Source: JAOAPG01 sp963791575 (lineage in GTDB: Bacteria; Acidobacteriota; Terriglobia; Terriglobales; Acidobacteriaceae). Taken from it: a DNA stretch of 64,000 bases. A program made the position numbers and the translations under genes. The stretch covers positions 1 to 64,000 of the forward strand of contig CAWBSY010000003.1 of NCBI GenBank assembly GCA_963791575.1, written 5' to 3'. This document shows, in pieces, positions 17,819 through 27,905 of this stretch. The notes under the pieces are model-generated. The model saw only the letters and a program-made list of their open reading frames with translations. It searched no databases and had not been told where the DNA came from. Position 1 is the stretch's first letter; every line of letters begins with the position of its first letter.

Positions 17819-18415
17819 AATCGGCCTGATGTTGTGGTTTTGGCCTTGCCGCGAGGGGGCGTACCGGTTGGCTATGAAGTAGCAAAGGCGCTCAATGTTC
17901 CGCTTGATGTCTTCGTCGTGCGGAAGCTGGGAGTGCCTGGACATAAGGAGTTAGCAATGGGAGCAATTGCTTCAGGCGGCGTACGCGTGCTGAACGAGAA
18001 TGTCATACGAAGACTGGGCATTCCCAACGAAGTAGTTGAAACGGTGGCGGAGGAAGAAGAACGCGAACTAGAGCGGCGGGAACGCGAGTATCGCGATGGC
18101 CGTCCTCCGATTGAGGTTCGCGGGCGCACGGTCATTTTGGTAGACGACGGACTTGCGACCGGATCCTCCATGCGCGTTGCGGTGCTTGCACTTAGAAAGA
18201 AGAATCCCGCCCAAATCATAGTTGCGGTACCGGTGGCTGCGCCCGCCACATGCGCCGAATTTGAGTCCGAGGTCGACCAGGTAATTTGCGCTGTTACTCC
18301 AGAGCCGTTCTGGGCAGTGGGCCAATGGTACACGGACTTTTCCCAAACTAGCGATGAAGAAGTACGCGACTTGCTTAGGCGAGCAGCAAGTCTTCCCGTC
18401 CCCAGAGCGGCCTGA
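17756..18415 (+). CDS. phosphoribosyltransferase-family protein
   Basis: 219 residues. The type I PRTase fold is shown by LALPRGGVPVGYEVAKAL near residue 30 and by the PRPP loop VILVDDGLATGSSM at about 121-134. The ribbon in between (RKLGVPGHKELAMGAIASGG) is typical of the stand-alone family paired with erythromycin-esterase enzymes. The substrate base is unknown. The next gene starts 22 bases downstream, so the two form an operon. The first 20 codons and about 70 bases upstream are duplicated at 47.65 kb. Confidence 0.85.
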   Translation: MLFQDRFQAGRLLASKLSYLANRPDVVVLALPRGGVPVGYEVAKALNVPLDVFVVRKLGVPGHKELAMGAIASGGVRVLNENVIRRLGIPNEVVETVAEEEERELERREREYRDGRPPIEVRGRTVILVDDGLATGSSMRVAVLALRKKNPAQIIVAVPVAAPATCAEFESEVDQVICAVTPEPFWAVGQWYTDFSQTSDEEVRDLLRRAASLPVPRAA

Positions 18416-18437
18416 ACGAAGAAGCGGAGTTGCTACT

Positions 18438-19773
18438 GTGCCACAAGACAACCCACTACAGATTCGAGCAATTCGCGAACATGCTCATGTCGTGACTGGA
18501 GCCCCGCAAGACTATCGACCTCTGATGGATCTTATTGGAAATTCACGTTTCGTTCTCTTAGGGGAAGCCTCTCATGGAACGCACGACTTTTACCACACGC
18601 GAGCACAGATTACAGAATGGTTGATTCAGGAAAAGGGTTTCTCGGCAGTCGCCGTTGAGGCAGACTGGCCAGATGCTCATCGCGTTAACCGTTACGTGCA
18701 GGACCGAAGCGGGGATGGTGAAGCGGTTGAGGCACTCGATTCATTCAAACGATTTCCCACATGGATGTGGCGGAACGCAGATGTCGTAGAGTTCATAGAC
18801 TGGCTTAGGGAGTACAACGATGCGCTGCCAGAAGGCAAGCGGAAAGCCGGTTTCTATGGCCTCGACCTTTATAGTTTGCATGCTTCCGCTCGAGCTGTCC
18901 TCGAATTTCTGGACCAGGTTGATCCTGACGCAGCTCGACGTGCGCGTTATCGCTATTCATGTTTCGAACACTTCGGCGAGGACACACAAGCCTACGGATA
19001 CGCAGCCAGCTTTGGCCTGAGCGAATCCTGTGAGGATCAAGTAGTAGGCCAACTTGTCGAAATGCAAAAGCGAGCCGCCGATTTGGTTAGCCGCGATGGC
19101 AAGCTAGATCCCGACGCTTTCTTCATCGCCGAGCAGAACGCGCGGCTAGTCAAAGAACGCCGAGCGGTATTACCGTTCGATGTTTGGAAGTCACGTCGAG
19201 TCCTGGAATCTTCGTGACCGACATATGGTCGAGACTCTTGAAGCCTTAGAGCGCCATCTCGGTTCGTCGGCAAAGATTGTGGTTTGGGCCCATAACTCTC
19301 ATCTGGGCGATGCGCGGGCCACCGAAATGGGCGCTCGTGGAGAATTGAATGTAGGTCAGCTTGTGCGCGAACGTTACGGAAAAGAGGCAGTGCTTGTGGG
19401 CTTTACGACTTATACCGGGACAGTCACCGCGGCTTCTACTTGGGACGCTCCTGCAGAGAGAAAACGAGTGAGACCTGCCCTGGAAAACAGTTTTGAAGCT
19501 ATGTTCCACCAGACGGGCGTTCCAAGCTTTCTGCTGGAGTTGCGAGACAAAGATTGGTTCTCCGGAGTGCTCAACCAAGAGCGCCTTGAACGGGCGATCG
19601 GGGTAATTTATTTGCCCGAATCGGAGCGAGTCAGTCACTACTTTCATGCACACTTAGCCGGTCAATTCGACGCCGTCATTCACCTGGACAAAACACGAGC
19701 GGTCGAACCCCTTGAGCGAACCTCGGAATGGGATACGGGCGAGTTTCCAGAGACATATCCGTTTGCCGTGTAG
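18438..19773 (+). CDS. erythromycin esterase family protein, frameshifted at 19155
   Basis: The start is GTG 18438 with GGAG upstream. The N-terminal frame contains FVLLGEASHGTHDFYHTRAQ, carrying the conserved Glu-His pair, and VAVEADWPDAHRVNRYV. At GTCAAA-G-AACGCC one extra G breaks the frame; without it the protein reads LVKNAERYYRSMFGSHVESWN into the second frame. That frame carries WAHNSHLGDARATEM, the second conserved His pair. The total is about 444 residues, normal for the family. These enzymes hydrolyse macrolide lactones in resistance strains, but most environmental members have unknown substrates. It is paired with the PRTase; the two are fused in mycobacterial DosR-regulon proteins. 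Confidence 0.8.
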
Positions 19774-20026
19774 ATGGACGCGCGTGCACGATCCCCAAAA
19801 GCAGGACCATGACTCACTCAAACAAATTCCGAGAAGGAACAGTAGAGGACCAACACTGGCTCCCGACGCATGCATTTGGGAATGTTTGGCGGCGGAAACC
19901 ACGTACGCAGTTCCGAACCCCTTAACACGTCGAACGTCCTAAAAGCCACAACGTGAAATTCGCCTCGGGCACGATGTTCGACGTCCCTTGATTTTCTCCC
20001 CGGTCGTTCTACCCAACAGGGAACGT

Positions 20027-23020
20027 TCAATTCAGCGCCGCAAACTCCCGCTTGGCTTCCTGCAACGGAATGAAATCCTGATCGGCGTTCTTCCATAGAT
20101 CGAGCAGCTGCTGATAGCTGCGTTTTGCCGCTGCTCTGTCAAAATGCGACTGTGCGCGGCCCGTGCCCAAGAGGCAGAGAGCATAGTCGGGAGTCTGTCC
20201 AATCCCATTGCTTAATTGTTGTAAGGCCAAACCGCGGTAGCGCAGACCCGGTGCAAAGTCCGTGACTGCCTGTTGCCACTGATTCATCTCCAGAGAGGCC
20301 CGACCGAGAATCTGTATACCTTTGGAAGCCAGCAAATAAGGACTGGCTGATACCAACAGTCCGGACACCCGCTCCGGCTTATGCTGCGCTAAAGCAACAG
20401 CTGCCTTTACTTGGGGCAGATAAATATCGGTGACCAGCGTGTTCGTTGGTTCGGCGGCCGCAAGATGCTCCATCTCCTGCAAAGCAGGACCTGTTTCTCC
20501 GCAGAGTGCGAGTGCAAGCGCCGCGCTTGGTACGGTCGCTGTGGAGTGGTCGAGCGCCAAGCCACGTCGAGCAGCATCTCGAGCGGTTGCGCAGTTGTGC
20601 ACCAACGCATCACTAACGGCTTTGAGCGAATACATTCCGCCAGCCGAATCGGGCAAGTGTTGTTGTTCGGCGCGCTGCGCGGCATGCTCCCAGCGCTGAT
20701 CTGCCTGACGGATTCTCCCGGCAAAGAAGTGGATACTTGCGGCTGTGGCTTCCACCGTGAAGCCATCCGGACGAGACGCAGCCCACTCAACTTCCTTTTC
20801 CCAATCAGATCGTCCCTGTAGGAAAGCGTCCACTATGAGATTGCCGTGATAAAAGGCGTCGTCTCCGCCACCTTGCGCCAACGCTTCTTTCAGGTAACTT
20901 TCAGCCTCCGGAAGTTTATCGAGTGCAAGCAGCGCGCCAGCTGAGTTGGTGGCGGCAACGTTGTCCCATTTGGCTACCTCCCAAGTCTTCTGAAATGCGG
21001 CCGCCGCTTGTTCAAAGTCCCCGATAAGAGAATAAGCTGACCCGAGATTGTTGAGCGCTGCCGCGTCGCGCGGGTAAGTTGAAACGTAGAGCTTGTACGA
21101 ATCCAGCGCCTTCGGCAAATTAAATTGCTGCAACGCATATTGAGACTCTATATACATCCGCTCGCGTTCCGTAACCCGCTCGCGTAGGTCGTAGGCCTTT
21201 TTCATATTGTCCAGCGCCTTAGCCGTGGCTCCCTGGTTTCCAAAGGCAACGCCCAAACGCGCATATGCCATAGCAAAATTAGGATCAAGCTGGATAGCCT
21301 GTTCGTAGTAGGAGGAAGCCTGCGGGAAATCGCGGCCCATGCGGTGCTCATCTTCTCCCAGTGAGAACGCATGGAAAGCATTCAGCGATGCTGTGGTGAC
21401 ATTTGTGTAGGGAGTCGACAACTTCTGAATTGAGGCTAAAGATTCGCCCAGGCGAGCCCGCATTGAGGTCGCCGCGCTGGAAACCGCAGCCAGTACTCCC
21501 GCCTTGTCCGTAGCCGTGACCTGCTCGCGTCCGAAAATGTCGGCGGTCGCACAATTCACCGCATTGATAGAAATGACGTACGACGTTCCTAACGGAGCGA
21601 TTGTCCCCGAGAGATATGCCTTAACGCCAAGGCGCTGACCGATCTGCTGCGCCAATTCAGGAGTAATTCTCTGATCCTTCGGTTGTCCCAGGTACTGCAG
21701 ATTGTTATGTAGCTCGGCGTCACTTACAAGTTGAATGAGTGGCGACTGCTCAAGCTGGATAGCCAGTGCTTCCTTCAGTGTGGAATCAAAGACCGGCTCG
21801 CCGGTTTGATTCGTGAAGTCGGCCAGGATGAGCTGATCTTTATCGGTAAGCTGTACTGCGCTCGGACCGTGCCAGTAATGAAGCGCAGCAAGTACGGCAG
21901 CAACCGCGACGACAACTACGGGCACGAACAACTGCCAGCGTGTCCAAATTGGTTTGGAGCGGACCGTCGTGTCAGAGCCGGATGGAATATGCGCGGATGC
22001 CGCAGCTTCCGAACTGCCCGAAGAACTGGCGGCGCGCACCTTACCCGAGCTGCTCGCCGAATCGCCAGAACTTTGCCGTTGCGATGGTCCCGAACCAGAG
22101 TCAGACTGGACCACAGCCCGGGAAACCTCCTCTCCGGTGCTCCTCTTCCCAGTTTCCAAATCCCGCTTCAGCCGCAGCAACTCTGACTTAATATCCGACG
22201 CATGCTGATACCGCAGCTCGCGCTCTTTCTCCAGCGCTCGATTGATAATGTCTTCAAGTTTTGGCGGCAGGCTGGGATTCAATCGCACCGGAGTCACAGG
22301 CGTGCGATTCATGATGCCATCAAAAATCACTCCGGAGGTTTCGCCCTGGAAAGGCAGCGCTCCCGTAGCCATCTCGTAGAGCACCACTCCAAACGAAAAC
22401 AGATCGGTGCGGACGTCAAGAGGCTTCCCGCGCACTTGTTCCGGCGACATGTAAGCTACCGTACCGAGTGCGGAACCTGGGCTAGTCAGATGCTCATTGC
22501 TAACTCCGGCAGTCTGATCATCGGCGCCGATTTGCGGCAATGTCTTACCCGCTTCTACTTTCGCCAATCCGAAATCGAGAATCTTCGCGTGGCCGCGCTC
22601 AGTCACAAAAACATTTGCGGGCTTGATGTCGCGATGCACGATCCCCTTGGAATGAGCCGCTTCCAGCGCATCCGCAACGTCAATCGCAACTGTCATCAGA
22701 AGATCGAGATCAAGCGGACGACTGCCAATCAGGTGCTTTAGCGTCTCGCCTTCCAGATATTCCATGACAATGAAGGCGCGACCGTTTTCCTCACCGATGT
22801 CATGAATGGTGCAAATATTAGGATGGTTCAGGCTGGAAGCTGCCTGAGCCTCGCGACGGAAGCGAGTAAGCAGGTGTTGATCGGCAACGATATCACCGGG
22901 AAGAAACTTAAGCGCAACGAAGCGGCCTAGACGCGTGTCTTCAGCTTTGTAAACCACGCCCATTCCGCCGCCCCCGAGTTTCTCGATGACTCGGTAATGC
23001 GAGACGGATTGGCCGATCAT
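20027..23020 (-). CDS. Ser/Thr protein kinase with transmembrane helix and TPR domain
   Basis: 997 residues. The kinase domain (about 9-285) has a glycine loop LGGGGMGVVYKA, Lys38 in VALKFL, the catalytic loop HRDIKPAN (Asp131), DFG at 149-151 and MSPEQ in the P+1 region. It is a complete PknB-type kinase. A Ser-rich juxtamembrane linker leads to one helix at about 363-382. The outer part begins with a domain like the FlgO/TolB-type N-terminal portion of acidobacterial kinases (ILADFTNQTGEPVFDSTLKEAL). At least six TPR-like repeats follow (SYYEQAIQLDPNFAMAYARLGVA, AALNNLGSAYSLIGDFEQA). It is a membrane sensor kinase with unknown stimulus. It stands alone, with no phosphatase adjacent. Confidence 0.93.
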   Translation of the reverse strand: MIGQSVSHYRVIEKLGGGGMGVVYKAEDTRLGRFVALKFLPGDIVADQHLLTRFRREAQAASSLNHPNICTIHDIGEENGRAFIVMEYLEGETLKHLIGSRPLDLDLLMTVAIDVADALEAAHSKGIVHRDIKPANVFVTERGHAKILDFGLAKVEAGKTLPQIGADDQTAGVSNEHLTSPGSALGTVAYMSPEQVRGKPLDVRTDLFSFGVVLYEMATGALPFQGETSGVIFDGIMNRTPVTPVRLNPSLPPKLEDIINRALEKERELRYQHASDIKSELLRLKRDLETGKRSTGEEVSRAVVQSDSGSGPSQRQSSGDSASSSGKVRAASSSGSSEAAASAHIPSGSDTTVRSKPIWTRWQLFVPVVVVAVAAVLAALHYWHGPSAVQLTDKDQLILADFTNQTGEPVFDSTLKEALAIQLEQSPLIQLVSDAELHNNLQYLGQPKDQRITPELAQQIGQRLGVKAYLSGTIAPLGTSYVISINAVNCATADIFGREQVTATDKAGVLAAVSSAATSMRARLGESLASIQKLSTPYTNVTTASLNAFHAFSLGEDEHRMGRDFPQASSYYEQAIQLDPNFAMAYARLGVAFGNQGATAKALDNMKKAYDLRERVTERERMYIESQYALQQFNLPKALDSYKLYVSTYPRDAAALNNLGSAYSLIGDFEQAAAAFQKTWEVAKWDNVAATNSAGALLALDKLPEAESYLKEALAQGGGDDAFYHGNLIVDAFLQGRSDWEKEVEWAASRPDGFTVEATAASIHFFAGRIRQADQRWEHAAQRAEQQHLPDSAGGMYSLKAVSDALVHNCATARDAARRGLALDHSTATVPSAALALALCGETGPALQEMEHLAAAEPTNTLVTDIYLPQVKAAVALAQHKPERVSGLLVSASPYLLASKGIQILGRASLEMNQWQQAVTDFAPGLRYRGLALQQLSNGIGQTPDYALCLLGTGRAQSHFDRAAAKRSYQQLLDLWKNADQDFIPLQEAKREFAALN

Positions 23021-23596
23021 TTCGCTCGTAACTACCTTCTCTCAGCGTCCATGACGATATTGTAATCGTGCAATCTTAGGGTGCACACCGAAACAAAGTC
23101 AACGCAGGCGTTACCTGATTTATTCAGTTAAAGCGAGGGAGCCACAATAGACGAGGGTTACTTTCCGAGCGATTCCGTTGGTCCGGAAACTTCTCTGATC
23201 TGTGTCATTCTGAAGAAATTCTTTAGGAGCTTCGGAAGATTCACAACGCTAAATAAATCAGAAATTTCCCCAGACCGATGCTGAAAATAAAAGGTTGCGA
23301 ACTTTTGAGCTCCTCATCAGCAATTCATGATGCAGTACATTTTTCGGGTGTGACTTGGATATTGAACGGAGTCGAGCCGATCGACAGAGCACTGCACTGA
23401 CTAGCCAGAAACTCTAAAGCTCCAACGTGATCAATCGAGCGTACCTTCGTCTTTCAGATTCCCGGTTCAGCACCTGAAGTGGCAATCTAGTCCTCGATTG
23501 AATCTCACATCTGACTGCGTGCGCAATCTTGCGGACCTGCCCATCTCGTGCCGGCGCCGGATCGGCGGCAGTTTGCGTCCATCAGTCACGCCTTCC

Positions 23597-23749
23597 TCTC
23601 CGCGTTCCCAGCCGCGGGTGCGGGCGCTCGCGCATGAACTTGCCAGTCGTTTCGAGCGTGCCCATGATCCACTTCGGACAATGGCAACGTTTGTAATGGG
23701 AATCGGCCTGAGGGCAAGGAGGGTAGTGGCGAGTGTAGACGCTGAGCAT
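23597..23749 (-). pseudogene. tyrosine-integrase N-terminal relic beside tRNA-Leu
   Basis: From an ATG at 23749 the minus strand reads MLSVYTRHYPPCPQADSH, then YKRCHCPKWIMGTL. This is the Cys/His-bearing N-terminus common in acidobacterial phage-type integrases (C-x2-C-x-W pattern). A frame change near 23645 then gives SARTRGWERGEE, matching the usual 'TRSWEKAE' segment. No catalytic domain follows. The rest of 23021-23848 shows nothing else recognisable. It lies about 100 bases beyond the 3' end of tRNA-Leu, a usual integration site. Confidence 0.6.
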
Positions 23750-23848
23750 GAATGCCTCCGGAAGGGTGAGCCCATCGCGTGGCAATGTACGTTTATTGTA
23801 CGAAATTGAGTAGCTGTTTTTAAATTGCTGAATCTAGAACACTAAAAT

Positions 23849-23933
23849 TGGTGCGGAAGGGGGGATTTGAACCCCCACGCCTTTCGGCGCCACCCCCTCA
23901 AGATGGTGTGTCTGCCAGTTCCACCACTTCCGC
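23849..23933 (-). tRNA. tRNA-Leu (anticodon GAG)
   Basis: 85 bases including an encoded CCA. The acceptor stem GCGGAAG/CTTCCGC is perfect. The anticodon stem CCATC/GGTGG encloses loop TTGAGGG, giving anticodon GAG. There is a long class II variable arm (GCGCCGAAAGGCGT) and a T arm GGGGGTTCAAATCCCCC. Confidence 0.95.
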
Positions 23934-24390
23934 ATTGAAACTACTTGTTCTCGACAACTTATGTCAGCTTCTGAGGGTATTTCCGATTGCATCGGTGTGC
24001 ACTGACTTCCTGCATCCTACCACGCCTTCCGGGCGTGCCAAGATTGCCGGGCGCCGAAACAAATTCGGCCTGTCCTGTCTTCTTGCCTGATGGAGACAGC
24101 GACTAGTCCCCTTTAGGTTATCGTGTCCAGCAACCTACTGCAAACATGAACGGGCGGTCTGCGACTCAGGGTTGCTAAATCGATCCTTCAAACGGTGCTT
24201 GACGGTGAAGTCGGCATAAAACCTATTCTCAGAATCGGAATGCGGACAGGAAACGCTTATTTTATTTTTATTCTCTGCAACGTTCGTAAAGGTAATTATC
24301 CCGCAGCGATAACTTTCGACGATTCAAGACGGTTATAATACGGCTTCATCAACAGTTCAGTATTTAATCGAACCTGCGCTTCACGCGCAG
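23934..24390. other. intergenic, no gene recognised
   Basis: No convincing reading frame on either strand. The plus-strand frame crossing it is the antisense of tRNA-Leu. It must hold the tRNA promoter near 23970. Confidence 0.5.
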
Positions 24391-26770
24391 CTACCGCATC
24401 GACTCTTCTACTTCGCTGATCCAGTCGGGACGCTTCAGCACTTCTCGCGGCTTTGGACCGTCGGCGGCTCCGACAATTCCGTCCCGCTCCATTAGGTCTA
24501 TCAGATGCGCGGCGCGGCCATAACCGATTCGCAACCGACGCTGTAGCAGGGAAGTCGAAGCTTTGCCAAACTCGAGTACGAGGCGAATCGCATCTTCGAA
24601 TAAGGGGTCGTTCTCTGCTCCGCTGGTTTCGCCATCGCCGACAGATGCTCCATCCTCGCGTTCTTCCTTTGGAATTTCGAGGAATTGCTGTTCGTACTCC
24701 GCCGTTCCTTGGGCGCGCCAGAACTCCACCACTGCTGCGATTTCCTTTTCCGTGACAAATGGAGCGTGCAAGCGATGTACGCGGGCCGAGCCAGATGGCA
24801 GATAAAGCATGTCGCCCTTCCCGAGTAACGCTTCGGCACCGTTGGCGTCGAGAATCGTGCGGGAGTCGATTTTGGTGGCGACACGGAAGGAAACGCGTGC
24901 CGGGAAGTTCGCTTTAATGAGTCCGGTAATAACGTCTACGGAAGGCCGCTGAGTTGCAAGAATTAGATGAATGCCAACCGCTCGCGCCATCTGCGCCAGT
25001 CGAGTGACGGACTCCTCAACGTTGCCGGAATCGAGCATCATCAGATCCGCTAACTCATCAATGATGATGACAATGTATGGAATCGGACGCTCGTCGGCGT
25101 CTTCTCCGAACAGGCTTGGCGTTGGGACATCGTCAAAAAGTCTGTTGAATTGATCGATGTTGCGAACGCCTTTGGCCGCGAGCAGCTTGAGCCGCCGCTC
25201 CATTTCACGTACCGCGTTACGCAAGGCATTGGCGGCCAATTTAGGTTCAGTAATGATAGGCGTGAACAAGTGCGGCACGCCCTCATAGTTACCAAGTTCC
25301 AGCCGCTTCGGATCCACAAGAATCAATCGAACCTGATCGGGTGTTGCTTTGTACAGAATGGACATGATCATGGCATTGATCGCCACGCTCTTGCCCGCGC
25401 CGGTTGATCCTGCGATGAGCAAGTGGGGCATGCCCGCCAGATCCGCCGTAACGATGCGCCCGTTAATGTCTTTGCCCAGAGCCAAAGTCAGCTTTGACTT
25501 TGTCCCGAAGAATTCGTGAGACTCGACATTCTCGCGCAGCCAGATAATTTCCCGCTGACGATTTGGAACCTCGATGCCCACAGTGGACTTGCCAGCCATC
25601 CGCTCTATCAGAATGCTCTCAGCTTTCAAAGCAAGGCAGAGGTCTTCGGTCAATCCGGTAATGCGGCTGTACTTGATGCCGGCTTCCGGTTTGAATTCGA
25701 AAGTCGTAACCACTGGCCCAGGGTTAATCTGGGTGATTTGTCCATGCACTCCGAACTCGGCGTATTTATCTGTGAGCACCTTTGCGAGAACTTTTAGCTC
25801 GTCAGCATCCACCGCCTGCTGTTCATCAGGACGCTGCAACAGGCTGCTGGGCGGCAGTTTGAAGCCTCCGGCTAGTTTTGGAAGAGTTGTCTTCGCCACA
25901 TGCTCACTGTCGCCGCGTTCAGTCACCTCGGGCGAAATAATTGCTGGTTTTGGCTGCGATGCGAGTAAGCCCTCAGATCCGGAGTGTTCGAGCTCCTCTT
26001 CAGCGAAAGTGCGGTCAATACCGGTTCGCACTGGCTCAGCAGCGCGCGGGGAAACACTCGGTGACGCCGATTTCGCGGGCACCATCTTCGTCGCGATCAC
26101 CGGTTTCGGGGAAGCGCGACGCTTCTCCAAGTCCTTTTGCATCCTTCGCTTTGCTGCGCTCTGCCTGCCAATCTTGATAGCGTTCCCAAAGAGCGATGAC
26201 AAATGCAAATCGGGTGGGAGCCCACAGTTGTAGCGATGAAAAGGAAAATGCGGTCGAGAGGTAAAGCGCGACGGCCAGCACACTGGTGCAAACGATGTAA
26301 GCTCCGGCCAAATTAAAGTAGTGAATCAGGAAGTCGCCGACAACCCTTCCCAGCAGGCCTTCTATGGGAATCGTCCGCATCAAGCGTGTGTGTCCGGGCA
26401 AGAGCGCCAGCATCGCCGGAACGAACATCACAAGCCAGAGTCCCCCAAGCGCCTTAGCGATTGGAGACGCAACTTTACGCGAGCGAAACCATCGCAAGCC
26501 GAGCATGGCTGGAAACACCGCCAGCAGAAAGGCTCCGATGCCGAAGATCTGTAGCACAATATCGGAGATAACAGCTCCCACCACACCGATCCAATTACGT
26601 GCTGCGTGAGAACCTGTCAGCACTGACGCGCTGTCAAAGGAAGGATCAAGCGGCGAGTACGAAGCTAATGCGAGAAAAAGAAGGAGCGCGGAGACGCACA
26701 ACAAGAATCCGACCAGCTCGTTGAGCCGGCGGTTATTCGTCGGTGCGAAAATCTTCGTGAAAAATTTCAT
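24391..26770 (-). CDS. ftsK: DNA translocase FtsK/SpoIIIE, frameshifted near 26165
   Basis: The first frame gives the N-terminal membrane domain: four helices such as LVGFLLCVSALLLFLALASY, IVLQIFGIGAFLLAVFPAML and YIVCTSVLAVALYL. The second gives a short linker and the motor. There Walker A is AGSTGAGKS, Walker B IPYIVIIIDELADLMM, and the DPKRLEL motif is present. The C-terminal gamma domain reads YGRAAHLIDLMERDGIVG. The frames overlap by about 250 bases. The change is best placed where DWQAER meets SAAKRRMQKDLEKRR. The total is about 790 residues, typical for a short-linker FtsK. It pumps DNA at the septum for chromosome segregation. As an essential gene, its frameshift is suspect. Confidence 0.88.
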
Positions 26771-26907
26771 GGGCGTGTTTCAGGACGCAGGAAAGACACT
26801 TCTTCCCACGTGCCAGACCCTACGCCAGAGCTCTTTGATTATGCCAAGAACTACGAAACCCTACAACGCTGGATTCCGGTGCCAGTATCCAGAGTGACAA
26901 ACACTAC

Positions 26908-27801
26908 CTATGCGGCCAGCTTCGCGGCGAACGCAAGCACAAGTGCACCGACAATGATCCGGTAGATCGCGAAAGGGGCGAAGCCTCTCTTGCGAACCCA
27001 GGCCATAAACCACGCGACTGAACCGTAGGCGACGATGAATGACACGACGAAGCCGATAGCCAGAACGATCCAGCCGTGTTGATCGATTTGCGCAACGCCA
27101 ATTGGATTCGCGTTCTTTCCCCGGAGCGATTTGAGTAAGTCGTAGCAGGTAGCGGCGGCCATTGTCGGGATCGACAGGAAGAACGAAAATTCCAATGCGG
27201 ACGCACGCGACATTCCGACCAGTTGTCCTGCGGCAATGGTTGACATAGAGCGGGATGTACCAGGAAATAAGGCGGAAAGAATTTGGCACGCGCCGATCCA
27301 GATCGCCTGGCCGAGGCTCATATCTTCCATCTTCCAGGTATGAATGCGACTTCCGGCTGCATTCGGTCCGGCGGCTTCAGCACGTGAATTCATTGCGTCG
27401 ACGATCCACATTACAATGCCACCGACAAGAAGGGACGTGCCCATTATCTGAAGACTTTCCAGATGTTTGCCAATCACCTTAGTCAATAGAAACGCGGGAA
27501 CGGCGGTCACAACAAATGCCACCAGCGTAAGACCGAGGGGATGCGTCAAAGGGGTGCGGTCTCCACTCTCTCCTTTCGGAAATGTGGAGAGAAACTTGGC
27601 AATCCGGCTGCGAAAGTAAATTGGCAGACATAAAATGGCACCAAGCTGAATCACAATCGTGTACATCTTCCAATAGCCATCGGAAAGGCTGATGTGCAAC
27701 AGCGCTTCGGAGATGCGTAGATGCGCTGTGGAACTGACCGGCAAAAATTCAGTCAGACCTTCGATGATACCCAAAACTACAGAGAGCAAATAGTCGTTCA
27801 A
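26908..27801 (-). CDS. uppP: undecaprenyl-diphosphatase
   Basis: 297 residues from a TTG start at 27801, set by GGAGGAAGC immediately upstream; the longer frame to 27981 is unlike the family. The first motif GLTEFLPVSSTAHL and second motif PGTSRSMSTIAAG carry the catalytic Glu, Ser and Arg residues. About eight membrane helices. It dephosphorylates C55-PP in the membrane to recycle the lipid carrier for peptidoglycan and O-antigen; overproduction gives bacitracin resistance. It lies between ftsK and an SH3/TPR gene on the same strand, an apparent envelope operon. Confidence 0.94.
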   Translation of the reverse strand: MNDYLLSVVLGIIEGLTEFLPVSSTAHLRISEALLHISLSDGYWKMYTIVIQLGAILCLPIYFRSRIAKFLSTFPKGESGDRTPLTHPLGLTLVAFVVTAVPAFLLTKVIGKHLESLQIMGTSLLVGGIVMWIVDAMNSRAEAAGPNAAGSRIHTWKMEDMSLGQAIWIGACQILSALFPGTSRSMSTIAAGQLVGMSRASALEFSFFLSIPTMAAATCYDLLKSLRGKNANPIGVAQIDQHGWIVLAIGFVVSFIVAYGSVAWFMAWVRKRGFAPFAIYRIIVGALVLAFAAKLAA

Positions 27802-27905
27802 GCTTCCTCCAGAGGGGTGGAGAGAAAGTATCGCAGAATCAGGCGCAGTTGCGGCTAGTAGACTTGGTTCCTGAGGGATTCGGATTATTGAAGCCTTATT
27901 CCGAA

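Noticed and set aside
19728..19925. Small frame after the erythromycin-esterase gene (MTHSNKFREG...)
   Set aside because: No ribosome site, no resemblance, and it overlaps the end of the esterase gene.
22202..22741. 179-residue plus-strand frame
   Set aside because: Antisense to the kinase domain; codon pattern and motifs belong to the other strand.
23848..24090. Plus-strand frame beginning MVRKGGFEPPRLS
   Set aside because: This is the well-known false protein produced by the antisense of tRNA-Leu.
25574..26233. 219-residue plus-strand frame
   Set aside because: It lies antisense to ftsK, has low-complexity Ser/Arg composition and no family resemblance; ftsK motifs explain the region.
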